Program-made: the position numbers and the translations under genes
Origin: Golubevia sp. BC0850
Lineage: Eukaryota; Basidiomycota; Exobasidiomycetes; Golubeviales; Golubeviaceae
Direction: 5' to 3'
Assembly (NCBI GenBank): GCA_012976225.1
Contig: JAAVVG010000003.1
Span: 248,001-312,000 of the forward strand
Length of the DNA: 64,000 bases
Part shown: positions 10,315-24,147 of the stretch, piece by piece
How positions within the stretch are numbered: position 1 is the first letter of the stretch
Layout: each line of letters begins with the position of its first letter
Notes under the pieces: generated by a model
What the model saw: the letters and a program-made list of their open reading frames with translations, nothing else
Told to the model about the DNA's origin: nothing
Databases searched by the model: none

Positions 10315-10680
10315 ATGGTCCGTCAAGCTTCAGTCATCTCAATTACACAGACACCCTTCATTAACAAAGCAAGAGCTGAAAGAGACTCCCTCAGTTCACC
10401 GACGTCACCCACCTCTTCAACTTCTTCGACCTCATCTTCTCCTTCAACTTCTCCTCCAGATTCTTTATCTGCGGTCCTAAGTTACTCGGAAGGCATCAGG
10501 ATTCACACACAGCGACAGTGGGAGGAGGAGAGAAAGCATATCGAAGAACTTCACAAACGTAAACATGGTCATTCAAAATCAAACTCGGGAACTATCTCTT
10601 TAAGTGGGAATGATGTCGCTGTAGAAGCTAAGAAACAGGGGGGAATGTTTAGAGGAAGAAGAAGAAGCGTTCATGCGTAG
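10315..10680 (+). CDS. Small hypothetical protein, 121 aa
   Basis: Single-exon gene, not recognised. It starts MVRQASVISITQTPFINKAR, then has a Ser/Thr/Pro-rich low-complexity block (roughly residues 25-55). A helical, charged segment follows (YSEGIRIHTQRQWEEERKHIEELHKRKHGH), and the end is basic (FRGRRRSVHA). No signal peptide or membrane segment. An upstream in-frame ATG at 10096 would lengthen it, but that part looks like leader sequence. ATG 10315 was chosen because it follows a CT-rich leader and an AACATGG context. The block around WEEERKHIEELHKRKHGH resembles short conserved basidiomycete proteins of unknown role, but this is only an impression. Confidence 0.55.
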   Translation: MVRQASVISITQTPFINKARAERDSLSSPTSPTSSTSSTSSSPSTSPPDSLSAVLSYSEGIRIHTQRQWEEERKHIEELHKRKHGHSKSNSGTISLSGNDVAVEAKKQGGMFRGRRRSVHA

Positions 10681-11693
10681 AGGGATTTCAAGTTTCAAGG
10701 AGTGATTACGATCCTCTTTTCAAACCCTCCACCTGTCGAAGAAACGAATGAAATCAATGGTGCTGTTATGAAGAGGTGTCAAGATAGCAAGTCGAATGAA
10801 AGTATAAGATTGGAGAAATTGAGTTCTTTAATTGAAGGATCGATGGTGCTGGGTTGCCATGTCTCTTGTAGCTCCTTGCCACCGTGCTTCAAGGACAATA
10901 ACTTCAAACATCAACCTTCTTCTTTTTTAAGATAAAAGCAATCATCCTGCAATTTTCAATCTGATTTAATCAATCCGACAGCAATCTCACTTCAACAAGT
11001 CTTCAACTTACGTTATTTGTCCTAACCTCATCCACTAAGCCTTCTATTCGTTCTGTATCATTATCAAGCCGCTTCTTAATTCTCCTATCCCTCATTCTAT
11101 CATCAAAATTTACTCAAATTCAAAACATGACCGAACAGTTTCAGCATTTCTCTTTCTCTCGCACGCCAAACCCCAATCCCCAACGTCAACATTTCCACTC
11201 TTGTCCTCTCCCCTTTGCCCTTCTCCTTATTCCTTTCTTTTGTAAATGGTTTCCCTTTTTTGCTCTCTTCTTGTAACATGTATTTTATGCTTTCCCTCAA
11301 TAGTTCAACTTTCTTCTGCAGATGCAAAACGGTCCAACTTTCGAGATCCGCTGGCTTTTTGCAAAAGTGGCCCTTCTCCAGAGTTCAGCTGAACCAGATC
11401 TGCTTAAGAGCTAACCTTCAACCTCCGGATCCGGAAGACAGAAGGAAGAGGGAACAGTTAGACATGCATAGTGGGGCGAGTCACCCACATAACCCGCTTA
11501 TCTCCTTCCCTTCCCCGTTCAGATCCTCGATGGAGTCACAACCCTGGGGTGACGAAGGCCTCTGGAAACGTCAAACGACTAGAAAAGGCAATTTTGAATT
11601 CTTGCTTCGTTTGTGAGCAATTGAGTTGTGAGCGCCTCAACGTCTCAACATTCTCTTTCTTGTGTTCCTTCGTTCCCTCGCACTCCGTCATTC
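10681..11693. other. Intergenic, 1 kb
   Basis: No gene recognised. Pyrimidine-rich tracts on the plus strand and short unrelated frames; the right end is the leader of the FAD monooxygenase-like gene. Confidence 0.55.
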
Positions 11694-13239
11694 ATGAGCA
11701 CCACGACTAAGGCCATCAACAAAGACAGACTCAAATCTCCCTGGAGGATAGCTATCGTGGGAGGAGGGTCTTCGGGTCTGACTTTGGCTCGTACTCTCGC
11801 TGTCAAAGGGATCGCTTCTACAATCTATGATGCAGAAGAAGGGGACAACGCGAGATAGCAGGGCGGAACTTTAGACTTGAGACCGTCAGTATCTGTCTCT
11901 TAGGGTCCCAGGAATATCTGACTCACTCCACTCTCTACTTTTCCTCTTGACTTATCCAAAACAGGGCCACTGGGAGAAGAGCCATCGCTGAAGCAGGCCT
12001 CGAGTCAGAATTCAACCAATTCGCTCGGTTTGAAGGCGAAGAGACCTTCATCCTTCATCATCAAGCCAACTTACTACTCTACAACGCTCCAGATAATTCA
12101 AATACTCCAGAGAATGCCTCTTCGGAAATCGATAGAGGTGACTTGAGGCACATTCTTCTTAATCAACTCGACCAAAGATCGATCAAGTGGGGTCACAAAC
12201 TTCTGAAAGCTAGTCAAATTGAAGCTGAAGATGGAAGAGTCGAATTTGAATTCGAGTTTTCCAACGGATTTAAGACTACTTTAGATCTAGTCGTTGGAGC
12301 ATTGAGTGGGAATTGGGATAGAAGTCGGACTGAGAAGCTTGCTTCGCTTCTTCCAAATGCGCTGAACCTCATACCTTCACTTCTTTCTCTTCCTCGGGAT
12401 GGAACCTGAAGTAGAACCGAACTTTCCTCATAGACTCAAAGAAGCCGATTTACACTGGATTGACCCTCATTCAGCTCTTGCTTTCTCCAAACCCCAACAT
12501 TGAGGAATCAGTCAGACTTCCAGGTTACGAAAGCATAGTAGGTCAAGGATTAGGATTGGCCTCTGACTTTGGAAAAAACATGGTTTTTCAGAGAGAATCT
12601 CATGGAGTCATTAGGTGTTATACTTCTCAATTCTTATGTGAGGACGACAAGATCTCAGCCGACGTGAAAGAGGTGAAGAAGCTCTTGTTGGAAAACTTTA
12701 AAGATTGGGACCCAAAGTTTTTGAACTTTATCAGGGAAGCTGATGATACTAAGGCCACCCCTTGGAAAATTTATGCTTCTGATCCTAATGAGAAGAGAGA
12801 TTTGAAATTGGGAGTTCAATTGATTGGAGACGCTAACAAGCATATGTCTCCTTATGCTGGGAAGGTGAGTTATCAGGCTCTGAGGAAATCTAAGCCGACT
12901 GGGAAAAGAATCTGACTGCAGAGAATTCGAAGAACAAGAGATAAAGGCAAGCGCTCTTCTGACGACAATGGCATCCTCTATCCCTCCTCTCCTTTCGTTC
13001 TTTTCCCTGGATCTTCTGTCAACTTTGATCGCTTATAGGGGCAAAACAGAGCTTTAGCGGACGCAGCAGATCTATCCATCTGTCTCGCTGAAGCTGTCGC
13101 CAAGTTATCTCCCAACGCTACCCAGAAAGAGAAATCCGAGGCTCTACAGCAAGCTCAGGGAAAGTTTCAAGCTCTTCAGTTTCCAAGAACTCAGAGAGCA
13201 GCTTTGGATTCCGCTAAGGCTTTCGAAATGACTTTTTAA
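11694..13239 (+). pseudogene. FAD-dependent monooxygenase (salicylate-hydroxylase/TetX-like), broken
   Basis: Class A flavoprotein monooxygenase remnant. Exon-like blocks: 11694-11884, 11965-12864 and 13039-13239, with normal splice signals. The N-terminus has the dinucleotide-binding fold IAIVGGGSSGLTLARTL. It is followed directly by a TAG at 11856-11858 where the family continues R-QGGTLDL, so the conserved text resumes right after the stop. Downstream come RGDLRHILL, DLVVGA and the FAD-ribityl-binding LIGDANKHMSPYAGKG (usually GDAAH..P..G.G). Within the second block the frame also shifts between about 12290 and 12460, so DLVVGA and GDANKHMSP lie in different frames. Intact members of this type are near 400-450 residues; the blocks here add up to about 430 codons. 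Probably a recently inactivated host gene; readthrough of TAG alone would not rescue it. Confidence 0.72.
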
Positions 13240-13740
13240 GAAATCAGCTAGAGAAAGAGCTGAAGAGCTTAGACGGACCTTGCAGGGTTGAGAAATCTTT
13301 CGTCATCTTGTACTCTGTTTTTATTTTATTTTTTTCTTTTTCAGCTTCTTGGTCTCATGTTTTTGACATCCTTGAGTTGGATTTGTTTAGATTTCGTGTC
13401 TTCTGTAGACAGTCCTGTTTGGCTTTGGAGACTGTGAGACTCAGAGTGAGCTGGAGGCTGGGTGGAAGAGACGGGAGGGAGACTAAGGGCAGCTGAAAGA
13501 TCAGATGGAAGTGGCCTCTAGAGGTTGTGGAAGAGGAGAAAAGAAAGAGAAAAATAAGCAAAAGAAATGGAGGAAAATAACAAGGAACACCGATTTCCGC
13601 GATCCTATTAACACGCGCATTAGCCAAATTGCGGAGAAGTTCTTCTATCAAGAGTAACCTTCTCTTCCAGCGCATCCCAATCCATCTTTCTTTCTTCTTC
13701 CTGCTCCCTCCTTTCCTCTCCTTTCCTTTTACTTGTTGGG
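13240..13740. other. Intergenic, promoter side of PIG-M gene
   Basis: 501 bp with T- and CT-rich tracts (a T-rich block near 13319-13345, then a CT-rich leader to ATG 13741). No gene seen. Confidence 0.55.
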
Positions 13741-16003
13741 ATGCTGTTAAGTTCAAGGAATTGGATTTGGCTTTTGGCAGGATTCACGTTACGGACTTTA
13801 ATGTTATTATGGGGAATTCATCAAGATTCAACTTCAGATTTACCTTTCACAGATATTGATTACTCTGTTTTCAATGATGGTTCAAATTTATTAATTCATG
13901 GTTGTCCATTAGAAAAAGTCTTAAACTCGAAATATGAAGATTGGTCAGATTTAGCGAATCCACCAGAATTGAATTGTGCCAAAGGATTCCTTCCAGTGAT
14001 TGCAAGATTCACTTTACAAAATGATCCTTTAACAAAAGTTCAAAGAGAAGAAAGGGATGGTGAAAAATCAATGTCAATGTTAGATAAAGAATCTGTTGAA
14101 TATCAATGGACTTTATTCTGTTATAATTTAATTAGACCTATCTTCAACTCTTTAGCTTCATTGGGAGATCCTTTTCAGAGAAACACTTTTCGTTATACTC
14201 CTCTTTTATCGGTTCTGTTATCTCCTTCTCAATTCAGTTGGTTCCCAATTCATCCCGATATCTTTGGAAAATTGGTCTTCATCGCATCGGATTTGGGTAT
14301 AGCAGTTCTCATGTGGGATCTATTGGAAGGTAGAAGGAATTTCGGTGAGAAACAAGGTTGGAACGATGATCTGGTTGGTTACATTTGGTTATTGAATCCA
14401 ATCGTTTCTGGAATTTCTACTAGAGGTAGTTGTGAATCTTTGATTGGGATCCTGGTTTTAGGTTTCCTAGCCATGTTCTTGAGATGGAATCCAGAAGTTC
14501 CTTTACACCTAATCAATTCCTCAAAAGAAGAACAGAAGGAAGATTCAGAATATCCTTCATTCCCTTTATCTCAATCTTCGGAACCTCTTTCTAATTGGTC
14601 TTTGTCTAATTTATTCGCTCCTTTGCTACTGGCTTTGGCAGTTCATTTCAAACTTTATCCTATCATTTATTCTATTCCTATCATCTCTCATCTTAAGGTT
14701 ACTGCTGGAATCAATTCAGATGGGAAACTAAATGGTTTGAACAAACATTTGGGTTGGATTAGATTCGGAATCATTGCAGCTTTGTTTTATGGAATCATTA
14801 ATTTCGGAGTGTTCCTGTTGTGAGTACAAGTTGGGGAGGGAAGGGGCATTGGTGAGAGAGACCAGACTTTTTGAGGACTTTAAGATGAATGGGAGAAGGA
14901 AATTGGAGCTCGAGATTCGAGCCTAAGCAGAGGAAAGCGTCGAAAGGAAGAATTTGCGAGGTCGTCTATACTCATTTGATTCTAAATTCGCCTTCCCCTT
15001 TCCGCTCTAAATCTCCTTCCGCATCATCTTCTCTATTCAAATCCATCCTCAACATCATTATCAGCTGGGGAATGCCCTTCCTAGAAGAAACCTTCCTCTA
15101 TCATTTAATCCGATCAGATCATCGACACAATTTCTCTCCCTATTTCTTACCAATCTATCTATCATCAACCACAACTTCCAACATTTCACAAAACTTCCTC
15201 AACACTCCTCTACCTCAACTTTTCTCCTCAATCGCAAAGCATCTACCAACTTTCACACCAACTTCCCCAGATCCTTCATCTCCAACTTCAAATGAACTTC
15301 AAATCTTCCTAGAATCTTTAATCTCTTTGATCTTATCTTCAACTCATGAACTTTCGAATTCAATGTCGAAAGTCACCCTAGAACCTTTACTTTCTTTCTT
15401 ACCTCAGTTTTTGTTGACTGGATATTTGGGATATAAAATCGGAAAGAAGGACTTGGTGATGGCTTTTGGATTGCAGACGCTGGCTTTCGTTGGGTGGAAT
15501 AAAGTCTGTACTAGTCAGGTGAGTGTTGCGAGTGGTGAGGACGAAGACAATAGAAAGTGGAAGGGAGAGATGTCGATCTAACATTCGTTTTAACTTCTAA
15601 CAGTACTTCATGTGGTTCCTTTGGTTCTTACCGCTGATCCTTCCAAGCTTGAAGTTCAGCAGCAAGGTTCAGGGGATCTCAGTTCTCACAGTCTGGGTGT
15701 TAGCTCAGGTGAGTCCGTTCTTAAACCTTTGTCTCCAAATCTGGCTGCTTTAACTCCCTGAAATCTCTCCTCTGACGTTTTCTGTCTCTCTCCGCGTCCC
15801 TTCTTCATCATCAAAACCAGGCTCTCTGGCTATCTCAAGCTTATCTTCTAGAGTTCGAAGCTCAAGATGTTTTCCTAAGGGTTTGGATGGCCTCATTAGG
15901 AATGGTAGTCGTTCATGCTTATGTGTTGATCACATGTCTCAAAGCCTGGGAGAGGGGTAGAGCGGAAAGGATTGCTCGAGCAAACGGGAAGAAAACGAAT
16001 TGA
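13741..16003 (+). CDS. GPI14: GPI mannosyltransferase 1 (PIG-M/Gpi14)
   Basis: ER multispanning enzyme (GT50) that adds the first mannose to the GPI-anchor precursor from dolichol-phosphate mannose. Exons: 13741-14819, 15065-15518, 15604-15708 and 15821-16003, total 606 residues, closing in frame. Family marks: FTDIDYSVF with the lumenal DxD motif at about residues 38-40, RYTPLLSVLLSP, ISTRGSCESLIGILVL, AVHFKLYPIIYSIPI, then FWGMPFLEETFLYHLIRSDHRHNFSPYF and QYFMWFLWFLP. At least eight hydrophobic segments are visible. Slightly longer than typical PIG-M (about 420-500) because of a Ser/Thr/Pro-rich insert after HNFSPYFLPIYL. The first intron (245 nt) is longer than usual and partly open in the frame of exon 2. 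It is a distant relation, by pathway, to the GPI-anchored protein encoded 6 kb upstream. Confidence 0.93.
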
Positions 16004-16492
16004 GAAGGCGAGAGACGGAAGGAGTTGGTTGGGCGGTCAAAAGGACGAAAGACGGGGTGATCTTTTCTTTCACCTTTCCCGTTTTGATTCGCTCGTCGCT
16101 GCTGTAGTTTCTGGTCTGAGACTGGATGGCTGCTCTATCTGTTCTATTACTTTATATCAAGATCCGGAATTTCATTGTCACTTGTCTAAATCTTTGCGAT
16201 AGTTCGGGGAGGCTGAGGCTGTTTAATACATCTGTATTGTACACAAGCCGTTACAGAGAAGGCGAAACGAATCCGGACTGTCTTCTGGTTTTCTTGTTTC
16301 AAGGAAGAAAAATCTCTTACAGGTAGCCTTGGGTAACAACGGAAAGGGGACCACGGTCGAGAAGAGGTCAATGTTGTAACAAAATTCGAGTCAGAGAAGA
16401 ATCGGAAAAATACACGACGAAAATGGAGAAGTGGAAGACTTGGGGAACAGGGAGCAAAGCAGAGAACGGGAGAACGAGACAATTGAAGGGAA
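16004..16492. other. Intergenic, convergent 3' ends of PIG-M and MCM6 genes
   Basis: 489 bp between the two stop codons. Only short shadow frames; no RNA gene or repeat recognised. Confidence 0.6.
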
Positions 16493-20131
<3,639 letters not shown>

Positions 20132-21345
20132 GTTGGTGTTGATGTTGATGTGAGGGCAAGGATGGGAATGGAGTAGGAGAGATGATGAGGATTAAAGAAA
20201 GATGAGTTTGGAGAGGGGAAGCTGGAGTGTAGAGAGCGCGTACCAGATATAAAGTAGGGTGAATTGACGCTGCTCGCGTCGTGAATTGAGTTGCAGAGAT
20301 AGCATCAGTCTTCAAGTCATCTTACTTGATTGATAGAACGAACAGACGAGCACAAAAGAAACTGCTTCAAAGTTGCTGAATGCTGGAATGGTTTTGATCC
20401 TTTTCTCCTGAGGCTGTAGTTCCAAATGAGGATTCGTTCGACCCCCCTTTCTTTTTCTATCTTTGATAGAGATTAAAGTTTTGGCCATATTCATTTCAAC
20501 CCCCTCTTTGTTTTACTGATCAAGTTCTGTACTCGAAGGAATACATTGGATTGTCAAATCTGGCGGAGCACTTTTGAGAAGGCCTTTCTGAAACCTGAGA
20601 GGCTTTCATCTCCCTGCTTTGCTTTCGGGAGAAATGGAGAATAGAGATCAAACTTGTCCGATATTTGTCAAACTACAAGAAATGGAAGCTCCTGTAGGCG
20701 TGGTAAGGTGGGACAACATGGGACAATTCTGGGCCAGAATGGGACAGACAGAAGTTGGAGATTTGTTGGACCAAATGCGGCAACATGGTTGTTTCGCGAG
20801 TCGGGCGTTTGGATTGAATTTCTTGAAGACTCTCAGGAAAAGGGTTGAAGTTGTTCTCAGAGAATGGACGAACAAAGGTTCTCAATGGGAAAGTGGAAAT
20901 TCCTGTTCCGAGTGACTTTCGACACCCTTCCCCCCTTGTCACGTGTCACCTCACCTTCACCTCACCCCAAATGGGACTAAACGGGACACCGACCTGATTA
21001 CCGAATATCAGAGGATATGAACTTTTTGAAGAGCTTCGGAGTGACGCCGAGGCAGAAGAATCGGGTTTAAAGAGATGAAATTCCCCGGACCCCCCTCAAT
21101 CCTTGGTTCCCTCCCCTCTTTGGAGCAAGGTCGCAATGTCATCTCACTTCGCTAAAATTCAGCATTCAGACTAGCTTCACTAAAGGCTGGAGGAAGATCG
21201 TCACAAAGTTGGAGATCTTGAGTACAAGTATAGAAGAGTAACGAATCGAAGTTACGTTTTCTCTCCCATTCCATCTTCCCTGAGCGAGCTCGTCAAACCC
21301 TCCTCTCTTCTCAAAGCAACTCTTCATCAACCGCCTCAGACAACC
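20132..21345. other. Intergenic between MCM6 and P450 genes, with GGGAC motif cluster
   Basis: 1.2 kb without a supported gene; a plus frame at 20619-20915 has no recognisable motif. Several copies of TGGGACA/GGGAC lie between 20708 and 20984, and a CACGTG site lies near 20941 next to ACCTCACC repeats. The right end is the P450 promoter. Confidence 0.5.
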
Positions 21346-23841
21346 ATGTCTCAAGACTCAATCAGATTTTCAGAAGAGATTCTATCGCTAGTCCCTTCCT
21401 CCTTGTCTTCGTTCTTTGAGGCCAACTCCTTCTCTTCTTCAATTACAGCTCTGATTCTAGGATTCGCCCTGCTATCTTTAATCGTTCTTTCACTGGTTTA
21501 CAATGATCGCGTAGTCTTCGCCTCTCGTTCAGAACTTCCATCTCCGAAAGCTTACCCTTTGATAGGATCGACACCTTGGTTGATGACGGTCGCTTCCAAG
21601 AAGGTTAAGATCTTGGACGAGTTCTTGAGATTTCAGAGGACTCTCACCAAAGGTGCTCTCCCCTGGACCGCCAGTGTACCTATCTTTGGCGGTAGATTCA
21701 CTACAGTCAACCATCCAGCCTACGTGAATTATGTTCAAAAGACAAACTTCGAGAACTACGTGAGTTTTTCGAAGCTCAGAAATTGACAAAATAGACACAG
21801 TCTTCTGAAACACTCTTTTGTGCTCCTTGCTGCTTCCTCAGAACAAGGGACCAGCTCAGCATGCAGCGATGAGCTCTGTGCTGGGAGACCACGGAATCTT
21901 TGTATCGGATGGCCCGGTCTGGAAAGCTCAGAGAAAGCTGGCCTCCAACATCTTCTCCGTATCGAGGTTCAGAAATCACGTTCAAGAAACTGTTCAAGGA
22001 GATCTAACTACCTTACACACTTTGATGGAGCGCTCGAGTATGAACGGTCAACAAATCGATCTACAAGATGTCTTCTTCCGCTATACCCTCAGCTCCTTTG
22101 CTACCATGGCTTTCAGCACCTCCATCGGATGCTTACCGTGAGTCTCACAACTTTCGAACCTAGTCGATTCCGTGACGACTTTCGTTTCTCACTTCATTTC
22201 TCACCTCTCGACTCTTCCGCTCATCCCACTTTCTCTCCCATCCCAGTTCTAATCCGGCTGAGCTCGCCACCTCTGTACCCTTTGCTGTGGCTTTCGATTT
22301 CGCTCAGCTGGTGATGGACCACAGACTTACAAATCCAATGGCCAAGGTGATTGAGCTATGGTCTCAAGAAGGGCGTCAAATGAGAAAAGCGACCAAAGTT
22401 CTCGACGATTATTGTTTCAAGATGATTGACGATAGACTTAAGAGGAATGCTGAACTTTCAGCAGCTGGAGAGGCTCCTGAACACAAAGTCGATGATTTGG
22501 GAAAAGACATCTTAGATCTTTTCATGGAAAAAGGAGCTGATAGAGAAGAATTGAGAGCTTGCATCATCAATTTCCTCATCGCCGGCAGAGACACGGTCAG
22601 TATGCTTAAATCTAAGCTGGCGGACTCCGCATTGAAACCATCTCCAATCGATCTCCCCCCCCCTTTTTATCTTCTAGACTGCTCAAACCTTATCATGGGG
22701 CTTCTACGAGCTCTTCTTGAACCCTGAGTGAGTGAATCCACAAAGGAAAGGGAAAAAGTGGACAAACTGACCTCGGTTCGACCTTGTCTCTCATCTTTGT
22801 TTCTTCAGGGTCGTCCCAAAGATCCGCGAGGAGGTCGATTCAGTTCTAGAGGGAAGAATGATGGATTACGACGACGTGAAGTCACTTCCTTACCTACAAG
22901 CTGTCTTATTCGAATCTATCAGATTGCACCCAGCAGGTGAGACAAAAGGGGACCGTTTGGTGACGATGCCGTTTGCGTCCCCTTTAGAATGCTGACCGAC
23001 TGACCAATTTCCGAAATTTCCTCTTTTGTTTCTTCTTCCTTTCCCCCAAAATCCTACTTTAAAGTCCCAAAAAACATAAAGAAGGCTGTCAAAGACGATG
23101 TCATCAGGCCTTACCAAGGATTCGACATATCTAAGTCTACGATGAACAAAGATGTAGGAGATAGGCTTCCAGATATCAGGATCAAAGCTGGAGAGTCAGT
23201 TGGCTGGAGTGACTACGTTATGGCTCGCACTCCCGAAATATGGGGACCAGGTGAGTCTTGATTCTCGAGAGATAGCAACGCTTTAGGCGCCTCGTAGGCT
23301 GACGCACCCCATTCCGACCCTCTATCTTCTCCAGACTGCTGTGAATTCAAACCAGAACGCTTCATCGAAGAGAATGCCGAGGGCGAGAAGTCCATCAAGA
23401 ATCTAGGCTCAGCCCTATTCCATGCTTTCAACCATGGTCCAAGAGTGAGCTCTTCCATTTTGTTCCCATAACACTTCTGCGAAAGACTTCATGATTTCAT
23501 ACCTCACCATTTTCCTACCCGAATTTCTTTCTCTCTTTACCTCGTCCCAACAGCTCTGTCTTGGTCAAACCCTCGCCACCTACGAAGGAATGGCAGCCAT
23601 AGCCGCGATTCTCTCCAAGTTCGACGTCATCTACGATGCACAAGCTCTCAAGAAAGATCCTCCCACTTTTGGTTAGTATCTAGAACCCCCCCCCCCCCCC
23701 GGGGGGGCTCAATCCAACTCGATCTTTAGAAGTCGATTCACTGACGACTAATCCCTTCCGACTCTGAATCCCTTCGCAGCCGAATCTCTCACTCATCCAA
23801 TCCAAAATCCTTACAAAGTCTCGTTCAAACGTCGCGCCTAG
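21346..23841 (+). CDS. Cytochrome P450 monooxygenase (CYP52/CYP63/CYP86-like)
   Basis: Membrane-anchored haem-thiolate oxygenase. Exons: 21346-21759, 21842-22137, 22247-22595, 22678-22727, 22809-22936, 23065-23250, 23335-23444, 23554-23671 and 23780-23841, total 570 residues, all phases consistent. A hydrophobic anchor lies at about residues 27-50, then a PxPKAYPLIGS hinge. The I-helix is INFLIAGRDT with AQTLSW after it. The ExxR motif is ESIRLHPAVPKN, and the haem loop is FNHGPRLCLGQTLA with the cysteine ligand. The pattern DTxAQTLSWxFYEL and CLGQ is typical of the fatty-acid or alkane omega-hydroxylase-like clan, so a long-chain substrate is likely but not shown. No biosynthetic cluster surrounds it. 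Intron 8 (23672-23779) carries a C15G7 block and intron 4 a C9 run. Confidence 0.92.
23686..23707. repeat. C15G7 homopolymer block in P450 intron 8
   Basis: Fifteen C directly followed by seven G, 15 bp past the GTTAGT donor of intron 8. The two runs can pair as a GC stem or form quadruplex-like structure; it could also mark a difficult assembly join. Confidence 0.85.
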
Positions 23842-24147
23842 CTGGAGCAAGACTTGACTTTTGAATCGGTCTGCACTCTCTCGAAAAAATGTTCGCGAAT
23901 GGGAGAGAAGTGGCAAGAATCTCCTGGTTCTATTCCGATATTCTATTCTTTCATTCATGTATACGTTTCCGATTCATGGTTGATTTTTCTCTGCGTCAGT
24001 GTTGCTTGGATAGCTGAATACCTTTCCTCCAGTGAAAGTGTCTCTCAAATCAAGTGAACGATTCCCACAACGTCGCGTACGTGACGAATCACGAAGGGTG
24101 ATTCTCTCAACAATTCTTTCTCCGTCTTCCTTCTCTCTTTCTCCAGA
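23842..24147. other. Short intergenic between P450 and ZCCHC8-like genes
   Basis: 306 bp holding the P450 3' flank and a CT-rich leader before ATG 24148. A plus frame crosses it from 24032 and continues into the next gene, but the stretch before 24148 does not look coding. Confidence 0.5.

Noticed and set aside
20619-20915. Plus-strand 98-codon frame upstream of the P450 gene
   Set aside because: No family motif, repeats of TGGGACA in the DNA explain its composition, and there is no splice or conservation support.
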